A stretch of 7,697 bases of DNA, taken from DAOPZJ01 sp964587625. GTDB lineage: Bacteria; Bacillota; Clostridia; Oscillospirales; JAKOTC01. The notes under the pieces are model-generated. The model was not told the DNA's origin and did no database searches. It was given only the letters and a program-made list of their open reading frames with translations. Of the stretch, positions 1-5,086 are shown piece by piece; the stretch's first letter is position 1; each line of letters opens with the position of its first letter. The translations under genes and the position numbers were made by a program. Where the stretch lies: assembly GCA_964587625.1 (NCBI GenBank), contig CAZPLU010000055.1, positions 1 to 7,697 of the forward strand, given 5' to 3'.

Positions 1-6
1 CTTAAA

Positions 7-54
7 GTAAATTCCACCCCCTCGTCCACTCTGGATCTTACTTTGGGAATTTAC
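7..54. repeat. Inverted repeat with 9-base arms at the window start
   Basis: GTAAATTCC at 7-15 is perfectly complementary to GGAATTTAC at 46-54, with 30 bases between. It lies upstream of the promoter and is followed by an AT-rich stretch. It could be the loose terminator of a gene outside the window or a regulatory site. The long loop and lack of a clean T-tract argue against a strong intrinsic terminator. No gene is seen in positions 1-177. Confidence 0.35.
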
Positions 55-91
55 GTTATTAAAATATTTTCCGAAATGTTTCCAAAACCTG

Positions 92-120
92 TTGACAAGG
101 AGGGAACGGTGTGATATATT
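92..120 (+). promoter_or_regulatory. SigA-type promoter of the GntR/ABC operon
   Basis: A perfect -35 box TTGACA (92-97) and a -10 box TATATT (115-120) are separated by 17 bases, the optimal spacing for a housekeeping sigma factor. Transcription would begin near 126-128, giving a leader of about 50 bases before the TTG start of the regulator gene. The near-consensus strength fits a promoter that is normally held off by a repressor. Confidence 0.85.
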
Positions 121-122
121 AA

Positions 123-151
123 CTGTAATGGTACGAATAATACAGCGTACC
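123..151. promoter_or_regulatory. Probable GntR operator (palindrome at the transcription start)
   Basis: GGTACG (130-135) and CGTACC (146-151) form a perfect inverted repeat with a 10-base spacer, placed at or just after the expected transcription start. A second, offset inverted repeat, CTGTA (123-127) with TACAG (141-145), interleaves with it. GntR proteins bind palindromes as dimers and YtrA-type members commonly repress their own operons, so this is the best autorepression site here. The assignment rests on position and symmetry, not on a matched consensus. Confidence 0.6.
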
Positions 152-177
152 GCCATCAGGAAAGGGGGAACGGGGTT

Positions 178-558
178 TTGATCGCAATCGATTTTTCCGA
201 CAAGCGCCCGATCAACGAGCAGATCATCGTAAAGGTCATCGACCTGGCCGCCAAGGGCTTTTTGCCGCCGGGCAGCCCGCTGCCGTCGGTGCGCGCTTTA
301 GCCACCGAACTTTCGATCAACCCGAACACCGTGCAAAAGGCCTATGCCGAACTCGAGCGGCTGGGCGTGATCCTCTCGGTGCGCGGACGCGGCAGCATCA
401 TCGCCGAGAACAGCGATCCGCTGCGGAAAATGCAGGCCGATAAACTGCACGCGGCGCTGCGCGAGGCGGTCGAGGCGGCAAAGCACCTCGGGATGTCCTG
501 CGAGGAGGTCTGCGGCGAAATTAAAAAAATTTATGAAAAGGAGGGCGACCGGAAATGA
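178..558 (+). CDS. GntR-family repressor, YtrA subfamily
   Basis: This 126-residue protein is a DNA-binding transcriptional repressor. Residues about 10-76 form the GntR winged helix-turn-helix: the recognition segment with LPSVRALATEL and NPNTVQKAY lies at 35-56 and the wing SVRGRGSIIA at 67-76. Only about 50 residues follow, enough for the two-helix dimerisation tail typical of the YtrA subfamily and too short for the FadR or HutC effector domains. The start is TTG at 178, preceded by AAAGGGGG (161-168) at suitable spacing; no better in-frame ATG exists. Its stop overlaps the next start by four bases (ATGA at 555-558), so it is translationally coupled to the ABC ATPase. It likely represses the operon through the palindrome at 130-151. 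The inducer is unknown; relatives in Bacillus respond to cell-wall-active antibiotics. Confidence 0.93.
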   Translation: MIAIDFSDKRPINEQIIVKVIDLAAKGFLPPGSPLPSVRALATELSINPNTVQKAYAELERLGVILSVRGRGSIIAENSDPLRKMQADKLHAALREAVEAAKHLGMSCEEVCGEIKKIYEKEGDRK

Positions 559-1463
559 TAACGACCCAACAATTGACCAAGAAGTTCGGCGATTTTACCG
601 CGGTCAACGCGGTCAGCACCGAGATGCACGAGGGGGCCGTATTCGGCTTGGTCGGCTCGAACGGCGCGGGCAAGTCGACGTTTTTACGGATGCTGGCCGG
701 CGTGTTGAAACCCGACGGCGGGAAGCTTTCCATCGACGGTGAATCCGTGTGGGAGAATCCGGGTATCAAAAGCCGGTGTTTTTTTATCCCCGACGAGCCG
801 TATTTTTTTAAAAACGCGACGCCCGAGACCGTAAAAAACTTTTACGCGATGATCTATCCGAAGTTCGACCGCGCGCAGTACGACCGGATGATTTCGGTGT
901 TTGAATTGCCGCCGAAAAAGAAGATTTCCGAATTTTCGAAGGGCATGAAAAAGCAGGTGATGATCATTGCTGCGGTGGCGAGCAACTGCGACTACCTGTT
1001 TTGCGACGAGACCTTCGACGGGCTCGATCCGGTCGCAAGGCAGGCGGTCAAGGGCATTTTCGCGGCGGGCATGGTCGACCGCAAACTGACTCCGGTCATC
1101 GCCTCGCACAACCTGCGCGAACTCGAGGACATCTGCGACCGGATCGGGCTGCTGCACAAAGGCGGCATCCTGTTCGAGCAGGAGCTCGACGCGATGAAGC
1201 TGGGGATCCACAAGGTGCAGTGCGCGTTTTCCGGCCCGAAGACGCGGGCGAATTTCCCGGACGCGGAGGGTTTTAAGGTCATGAAATTCGAAGCACGGGG
1301 CGCGATGGTCACGATGACCGTCAAGGGCAGCCGGGAAACGATACTCGAACGGGTGAATGGCACAGCGCCGCTGTTCGCGGAACTGCTGCCGCTGTCGCTC
1401 GAGGAGATCTTTATTTCGGAAACGGAGGTATGCGGCTATGACGTCAAAAACATCCTCTTTTAG
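555..1463 (+). CDS. ABC transporter ATP-binding protein, YtrB-like
   Basis: This 302-residue cytoplasmic ATPase would power the permease encoded next. The nucleotide-binding domain is complete: Walker A GSNGAGKST at 34-42, signature FSKGM at 127-131, Walker B ending in D151-E152, D-loop GLDP at 156-159 and switch histidine H185 in ASHNLRELED. The usual Q-loop glutamine is replaced in FIPDEPYFF (78-86), and the signature departs from LSGGQ; as I recall, both variants are normal in YtrB-type ATPases of Bacillota and are not signs of decay. Residues about 215-302 form a C-terminal extension of unknown role. The ribosome site AAGGAGGG (538-545) lies inside the end of the regulator gene, and the start overlaps that gene's stop. 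The 3' end overlaps the permease start by 26 bases. Export of, or defence against, an envelope-active compound is plausible by analogy only. Confidence 0.93.
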   Translation: MITTQQLTKKFGDFTAVNAVSTEMHEGAVFGLVGSNGAGKSTFLRMLAGVLKPDGGKLSIDGESVWENPGIKSRCFFIPDEPYFFKNATPETVKNFYAMIYPKFDRAQYDRMISVFELPPKKKISEFSKGMKKQVMIIAAVASNCDYLFCDETFDGLDPVARQAVKGIFAAGMVDRKLTPVIASHNLRELEDICDRIGLLHKGGILFEQELDAMKLGIHKVQCAFSGPKTRANFPDAEGFKVMKFEARGAMVTMTVKGSRETILERVNGTAPLFAELLPLSLEEIFISETEVCGYDVKNILF

Positions 1464-3444
1464 GTTCGGTAAATTTGTCATGCACCGATTCAAACAACTG
1501 GCCTGGCTCACGACCCTGTGGTCGGTGGCGCTGTTTTTCATCCTGCCGGTGCTGCAGGGCATGACTTTGGGGACGAACAAGGGCTATTTACAGGAAGATA
1601 CAGTAAATTCGATTTTTCGTGATAATCCGTTTGTGCCGATCGGAGCACTGGTAATCGGTATCATCACGGCATGCGTCGTTTTGGCGTTTATGAACTCTAA
1701 AACCCGGAATGACCTGTGGCTCTCGCTGCCTGTGCGCCGTGAAAAGTTGTACATAGCCAATCTGACCGCCGGGGGAATGGCGGTATTGCTCCCGCTGACA
1801 GCCGCCTATGTGCTGACGATCATTGTGACGGTTTTAACGCCGAACGCAGCATCTGCGCTTGACTTTTCGGCGGTATTGTCGAGTTATCTCAGCGCAACCG
1901 GATTGTTCCTTGTCGCCTATTCGATGACCGTATTCTGGTGTGTGATCAGCGGACGGACAATTATTGCGGTGCTCTGCGCCATATTCACACCCGAGATCGG
2001 TATCGCGCTGCTGTGGCTTTCCACGTTTCTTTGCAAGCTGGAATTCAAGACCTTCTATGTTTCAAGCGGAATTGATAAAGCCATGATTGCCCTCTGCCCG
2101 TTTGCCTCATACCTCGCCTACCCCTTGTTCACACAGGTAAATGACCCTGTTTATCTGATTATGCAAACTGTCTGGGCGGCTGTTTCAATCGGGCTTCTGT
2201 TCCTGTCGGTTTTGCTGTATAAAAAGCGACCTACGGAAAAAGCCGGGAATGCGCTTGTTTACCCGGGAGCGCTTCCGGTCGTTAAGTATCCGTTAATACT
2301 GATCGCATCAGGATTTGGGTGGTTATTTTTCAAAGCAGCGACCGGATCGTTTGTGTGGGCGGCTTTCGGCGCGGTTGCGCTTGGGTTGTGCGTTTTCTGC
2401 CTTGTGAATGTGCTGGAGAAATTCGAGTTTCGAAACATCCTGCACCACTGGTGGAAGTTCATCGCAACCATGGCGGTATTCGGGCTTTGTGTCAGTGTAT
2501 TGATACTTGATCCGTTTTCATTTGATACGCGCCTGCCTGCAAGAGAAAAAATCACCGAGGCCAGAGTGTATCAATTAATGTTGAATAAGGTGAATTTAAA
2601 TCCCGAAAATTCGGGGCAGGCGATCACCGACCCCGAGATCATTGATTCGCTGTATAACCTCTCGAAACTCCTTGTGAGTCCGGACATCAATTTAAATTAT
2701 ATCAACCGCTTGGGCAGTTATAACAATTTTGCGGATAATAATTACAAAGGCGTTTTCTTGAATTATTTGGTGGATTATAACGGATTTACCCGACAATATT
2801 CCGCGTTTGTCAGTGATGATCAGGCAAAGTTGCTGTACGCCACCTTTAGCAGCCCCAAGGTCATTCTCAATACCAGCAAGGCCTATACCTTTGAACCGAA
2901 TGAGATTGAAATAATGACGCTTGAATTCACAAACATGAATTTGGCTTATATAGTCGACGCCACGATGGCCACCGGCCCCGAGAGCGGCGGATCCGTCGGC
3001 GATGTGATTGATGCGCTGCGTTCGGATGTGCTTTTAGGGGATGCGGAGAAATCAAGGGACGCGCATCTTCTGTGTGTGTTGCATTTATCGGGCGAAAATA
3101 AAGACGGTTTTGTTACGGTCAATGTTCCGATATATGATTACTTCGAAAAAATTCGTGGAACCTGGTTGTGGCCGGTCATCGAAGATCACATGATGAAGAC
3201 CGATCCGGCGCTGATTGAGAGCATTGAGGTAGAGCAGAACGGCAAAAACACCTCTGTGACCTATACCGATCCCGTAATAATCGCCGAGCTGGCATTGGCA
3301 ATAATCACCGATGAAGATGCCAATTATAATCCGCTGGTGACCGTTTCGTCAAGGTATACGCTCACGGTGAATTACAAAGACGGAACGGCTGTTATTCCGA
3401 GTTTGTGCAATGAACGCTTGCCGGACTGGCTGAAAAATTCATAA
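1438..3444 (+). CDS. ABC transporter permease with C-terminal soluble domain
   Basis: This 668-residue protein is the membrane partner of the preceding ATPase. The start is ATG at 1438, placed after GGAGGT (1424-1429) with an 8-base gap; the frame is open further upstream, but that part is arginine-rich shadow sequence inside the ATPase gene. Hydrophobic segments are seen near residues 20-41, 66-85, 112-135, 151-172, 174-199, 241-262, 283-299, 303-325 and 340-357, so about eight or nine membrane spans. Residues about 365-668 are hydrophilic and probably form a soluble domain, with the TDP-I-I motif appearing twice (398-402 and 610-614), which suggests an internal duplication. Similar large permeases accompany YtrA/YtrB-like genes in clostridia. 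No second permease is present, so a homodimer is likely. The gene turns AT-richer after about position 1580. The substrate is not identifiable. Confidence 0.85.
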   Translation: MTSKTSSFRFGKFVMHRFKQLAWLTTLWSVALFFILPVLQGMTLGTNKGYLQEDTVNSIFRDNPFVPIGALVIGIITACVVLAFMNSKTRNDLWLSLPVRREKLYIANLTAGGMAVLLPLTAAYVLTIIVTVLTPNAASALDFSAVLSSYLSATGLFLVAYSMTVFWCVISGRTIIAVLCAIFTPEIGIALLWLSTFLCKLEFKTFYVSSGIDKAMIALCPFASYLAYPLFTQVNDPVYLIMQTVWAAVSIGLLFLSVLLYKKRPTEKAGNALVYPGALPVVKYPLILIASGFGWLFFKAATGSFVWAAFGAVALGLCVFCLVNVLEKFEFRNILHHWWKFIATMAVFGLCVSVLILDPFSFDTRLPAREKITEARVYQLMLNKVNLNPENSGQAITDPEIIDSLYNLSKLLVSPDINLNYINRLGSYNNFADNNYKGVFLNYLVDYNGFTRQYSAFVSDDQAKLLYATFSSPKVILNTSKAYTFEPNEIEIMTLEFTNMNLAYIVDATMATGPESGGSVGDVIDALRSDVLLGDAEKSRDAHLLCVLHLSGENKDGFVTVNVPIYDYFEKIRGTWLWPVIEDHMMKTDPALIESIEVEQNGKNTSVTYTDPVIIAELALAIITDEDANYNPLVTVSSRYTLTVNYKDGTAVIPSLCNERLPDWLKNS

Positions 3445-3451
3445 AAACCCC

Positions 3452-3480
3452 TTGACAGAGAAAAAAAAACGTGGTATAGT
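3452..3480 (+). promoter_or_regulatory. SigA-type promoter of rplJ-rplL
   Basis: A perfect -35 box TTGACA (3452-3457) and a -10 box TATAGT (3475-3480) are separated by 17 bases, with a nine-A tract inside the spacer. Transcription would begin near 3487, giving a leader of about 167 bases. The -35 box starts only eight bases after the permease stop codon, so the ribosomal operon has its own strong promoter directly abutting the transport operon. Confidence 0.9.
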
Positions 3481-3486
3481 TGCAGC

Positions 3487-3582
3487 GCTGTTTATCCGCA
3501 GACAGCAGGTTGGGCTTCGGCCCTCTAACGGTTCGTCAACAGACAACCGCCTGCCGAGGAGAGAGTCACAGGCAATTTCGTG
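3487..3582 (+). ncRNA. Ribosomal protein L10 leader RNA (autoregulatory)
   Basis: The untranslated region before rplJ carries the hallmarks of the L10 leader: GACAGCAGG (3501-3509) and CCTGCCGAGGA (3550-3560), where GCAGG pairs with CCTGC to close a helix and the flanking GACA/CGAGGA sequences form its conserved purine-rich junction. Inside lies a GGGC-TTCG-GCCC hairpin (3512-3523). In Bacillus the L10(L12)4 complex binds this leader and favours transcription termination, so excess protein shuts down its own operon. A terminator hairpin follows at 3583-3615, consistent with that mechanism. The exact outer boundaries are estimates. Confidence 0.85.
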
Positions 3583-3615
3583 GCGGCTTTCCGATTTTCG
3601 GAAGGTCGCTTTTTT
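3583..3615 (+). terminator. Attenuator terminator in the rplJ leader
   Basis: GCGGCTTTCCG (3583-3593) pairs with CGGAAGGTCGC (3599-3609) over 11 positions including two G-U pairs, with a 5-base loop, followed at once by six T (3610-3615). This is a good intrinsic terminator placed 38 bases before the rplJ start, where it can abort transcription when L10 is in excess. CCGCC (3547-3551) can pair with GGCGG (3582-3586), which would block this hairpin and also the L10-binding helix, making a plausible antiterminator. Confidence 0.82.
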
Positions 3616-3653
3616 GTCGGATAACGGTTAGAAATTATCGGGAGGTGAAGATT

Positions 3654-4193
3654 TTGCCGAGCAATCAAATTTTGCAGAAGAAACAGGCGGCCGTCGCCGA
3701 GATCGTCCAACTGCTCAACAATACCGTGTCGGGCGTTTTGGTCAGCTATCAGGGCATCACGGTTGCGGACGACACCAAGCTGCGCGCCGAATTGCGCAAA
3801 GCCGGCGTCAAGTACAGGGTCATTAAAAATTCTCTGCTGAATTTTGCGGTCAAGGAGGCCGGTCTTTGCGGACTGTCCGCCTCTCTCGCGGGTACGACGG
3901 CGCTTGCCGTCAACACCGAGGGCGAGACCGCAGCGGCAAAAATCCTCTGCGAATACGCCAAGAAAAACGAGAAATTCGTCATCAAAGCCGGATTCGTCGA
4001 GGGTAGGGTCATTGACACCGCCGATGTGAAAGCGCTTTCACAGCTGCCGTCCAAGGAAGTGCTCATCGCACAGGTCTTGGCGGGCTTCAACGCGCCGATC
4101 ACAGGGCTGGTCAATGTTCTCAACGGCAACATCCGCGGGCTGGCAGTCGCTTTGAACGCCATCGCGGAAAAAAAAGCGGCCGAAGCCGCGTGA
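3654..4193 (+). CDS. rplJ: Large ribosomal subunit protein L10 (uL10)
   Basis: This 179-residue protein anchors the L7/L12 dimers of the ribosomal stalk to 23S rRNA and is the regulator of its own operon. The family pattern is clear: an N-terminal segment PSNQILQKKQAAVAEI, then SGVLVSYQGITVADDTKLR (26-44), YRVIKNSLL (54-62), and a C-terminal helix (about 135-173) that carries the L7/L12 dimers. Length is normal. The start is TTG at 3654, because GGAGGT (3641-3646) lies seven bases before it and the resulting N-terminus aligns with known L10 proteins; the open frame back to 3480 is the leader RNA and does not look like protein. The GTG at 3645 overlaps the ribosome site and is unlikely. The gene is followed after 56 bases by rplL. 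Confidence 0.96.
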   Translation: MPSNQILQKKQAAVAEIVQLLNNTVSGVLVSYQGITVADDTKLRAELRKAGVKYRVIKNSLLNFAVKEAGLCGLSASLAGTTALAVNTEGETAAAKILCEYAKKNEKFVIKAGFVEGRVIDTADVKALSQLPSKEVLIAQVLAGFNAPITGLVNVLNGNIRGLAVALNAIAEKKAAEAA

Positions 4194-4216
4194 ATTTCGC
4201 CGCATAGACAGCGAAA
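4176..4216 (+). other. Two small hairpins at the rplJ-rplL junction
   Basis: GCGGC-CGAA-GCCGC (4176-4189) forms a tetraloop hairpin over the last codons of rplJ, and TTTCGC (4195-4200) pairs with GCGAAA (4211-4216) just after its stop codon. Neither is followed by a T-tract, so they are not intrinsic terminators. They might affect messenger stability or processing between the two genes; no function is proven. Confidence 0.35.
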
Positions 4217-4249
4217 ATAATTGAAAAAAATGTAGTGGAGGAAATTGAA

Positions 4250-4630
4250 ATGGCATCCGAAAAAGTAACTAAGTTGATCGAAGACGTCAAAGCGCTCACC
4301 GTCATCGAACTCTCCGAGCTGGTCAAAGCCCTCGAAGAGGAATTCGGCGTCTCCGCGGCGGCGCCCGTCGCGGTCGCGGCGGCTCCGGCGGCGGCCGCTC
4401 CGGCGGAAGTCGTCGAACAGACCGAATTCGCGGTTGTGCTGTCCGAAGTCGGCGCACAGCGCCTCGAAGTCATCAAGGCGGTCCGTGAGCTGACGGGTCT
4501 GGGTCTCAAAGAGGCGAAGGATCTTGTCGACGCCGTTCCGAAGGCAATTAAAGAGGGCGTCTCAAAGGCGGACGCGGACGGTCTCAAGGAAAAGCTCGAA
4601 GCCGTCGGTGCGAAAGTCGAATTGAAGTAA
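4250..4630 (+). CDS. rplL: Large ribosomal subunit protein L7/L12 (bL12)
   Basis: This 126-residue stalk protein recruits and stimulates translational GTPases on the ribosome and binds L10 as dimers. Three parts are visible: the N-terminal dimerisation helices (residues 1-33, with VTKLIEDVKALTVIELSELVKALEEEFGV), an alanine/proline-rich flexible hinge (about 36-55), and the C-terminal globular domain (about 57-126) with KAVRELTGLGLKEAKDLV and the ending GAKVELK. The start is ATG at 4250, with GGAGG (4237-4241) eight bases before it; the upstream in-frame GTG at 4235 overlaps the ribosome site. The segment after KDLV reads DAVPKAIKEG, a little different from the more usual GAPKPVKEG. It is cotranscribed with rplJ under the L10 leader and ends at an intrinsic terminator. 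Confidence 0.97.
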   Translation: MASEKVTKLIEDVKALTVIELSELVKALEEEFGVSAAAPVAVAAAPAAAAPAEVVEQTEFAVVLSEVGAQRLEVIKAVRELTGLGLKEAKDLVDAVPKAIKEGVSKADADGLKEKLEAVGAKVELK

Positions 4631-4651
4631 TTCGGCTTGATCCTGCAAAGC

Positions 4652-4680
4652 AAAAACCGGACAGAGATGCCCGGTTTTTT
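4652..4680 (+). terminator. Intrinsic terminator of rplJ-rplL
   Basis: AAAAACCGG (4652-4660) is complementary to CCGGTTTTT (4671-4679) with a 10-base loop, and the T-run continues to 4680, followed by GTTTTTG. It stands 22 bases after the rplL stop codon and ends the operon; rpoB, the usual next gene, is absent. Confidence 0.87.
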
Positions 4681-4712
4681 GTTTTTGTGAACCGTTTTAT
4701 TGATTTCCGTCC

Positions 4713-4740
4713 GGATTGCCGCGCTGCGCTCGCAATGACG
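4713..4740. repeat. GC-rich palindromic intergenic element
   Basis: ATTGC (4715-4719) and GCAAT (4732-4736) enclose GCGC-T-GCGC (4721-4729), giving a compact near-palindrome flanked by GGATTGCC and GCAATGACG. Sequences of this type (reverse complement CGTCATTGCGAGCG...) are, as I recall, dispersed many times in the intergenic regions of diverse bacteria. I treat it as a REP-like repeat; only one copy is in the window. Confidence 0.5.
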
Positions 4741-4766
4741 GGGGGAACCGTCTTTGCGACGTTTTT

Positions 4767-4850
4767 GCGGGCGATTCGCCCGCTCGGAAGGGTCAAGACC
4801 CTTCCCTACAACGATGTTCCTCGTCTACGGATTTCCGATTCCCATCTTGC
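4767..4850. repeat. Paired-palindrome repeat, copy 1
   Basis: The 84-base unit begins with the perfect palindrome GCGGGCGA-T-TCGCCCGC (4767-4783), followed by a second perfect palindrome GGAAGGGTC-AA-GACCCTTCC (4786-4805), then CTACAACGATGTTCCTCG and a tail ending CCCATCTTGC. Positions 4767-4836 match 4851-4920 with a single difference (T/C at 4815 and 4899). No coding content is evident. It lies in the gene-free interval 4681-5086 between a terminator and a promoter. Confidence 0.88.
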
Positions 4851-4948
4851 GCGGGCGATTCGCCCGCTCGGAAGGGTCAAGACCCTTCCCTACAACGACG
4901 TTCCTCGTCTACGGATTTCCATTTTCCAACTTCCAATTCCCATCTTGT
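4851..4948. repeat. Paired-palindrome repeat, copy 2
   Basis: This copy repeats the two palindromes and the following segment of copy 1 over 70 bases with one substitution. Its tail has 14 additional bases (ATTTTCCAACTTCC, 4921-4934) before the shared ending AATTCCCATCTTGT, which makes the unit 98 bases long. The head-to-tail arrangement with almost no divergence points to a recent duplication or to an actively spreading element. Confidence 0.88.
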
Positions 4949-4994
4949 GCGGGCGGCTCGCCCGCCTCGGCGGGTTGCGGTCAGCCCGCTCTAC
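4949..4994. repeat. Paired-palindrome repeat, diverged partial copy 3
   Basis: It starts with GCGGGCG-GCT-CGCCCGC (4949-4965) at the place where another unit is expected, followed by a second inverted repeat GCGGGTTG-CGGT-CAGCCCGC (4970-4989) and CTAC-like sequence. The second palindrome has a different base sequence from that in copies 1 and 2 yet keeps the pairing, with one G-U. The repeat stops before the promoter of the next gene. Confidence 0.65.
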
Positions 4995-5023
4995 TTTTTA
5001 TTTCAACGTAATTTTATTTTGGA

Positions 5024-5052
5024 TTGAAAATCCTCATTTCTTTTGTTATGAT
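5024..5052 (+). promoter_or_regulatory. Promoter of the URO-D-like gene
   Basis: TTGAAA (5024-5029) and TATGAT (5047-5052) are separated by 17 bases, and TGT directly before the -10 gives an extended -10 motif. Transcription would begin near 5059, leaving a 28-base leader before the ATG at 5087. The in-frame TTG at 5024 is thus part of the -35 box and not a start codon. Confidence 0.82.
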
Positions 5053-5086
5053 GCTTTTATTAAACACGGATTGCGGGGGAACGGTT

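Noticed and set aside
631..1017. Degenerate ABC ATPase because the Q-loop glutamine is missing and the signature is FSKGM
   Set aside because: Walker A, Walker B, D-loop and switch histidine are intact, and these variants are, to my knowledge, usual in YtrB-like ATPases.
1357..1437. Upstream start for the permease
   Set aside because: The extra 27 residues are arginine/cysteine-rich shadow of the ATPase gene; ATG 1438 has the strong ribosome site.
684..1580. Long - strand frame opposite the ATPase gene (298 codons)
   Set aside because: It is a composition shadow of a high-GC coding region; the + strand frame carries all ABC motifs and a ribosome site.
3480..3653. N-terminal extension of rplJ by 58 codons
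   Set aside because: This stretch is the L10 leader and attenuator, and the ribosome site at 3641-3646 points to the TTG at 3654.
4767..4994. CRISPR array
   Set aside because: The repeats are about 70 bases long, nearly contiguous, only two or three in number, and their intervening tails are similar to each other rather than unique spacers; no cas genes are present.
5024..5086. Upstream TTG start with a hydrophobic stretch (ISFVMMLLLN) for the URO-D-like protein, which could look like a signal peptide
   Set aside because: The TTG is the -35 box of a near-consensus promoter and transcription would begin after it; URO-D-fold proteins are cytoplasmic.
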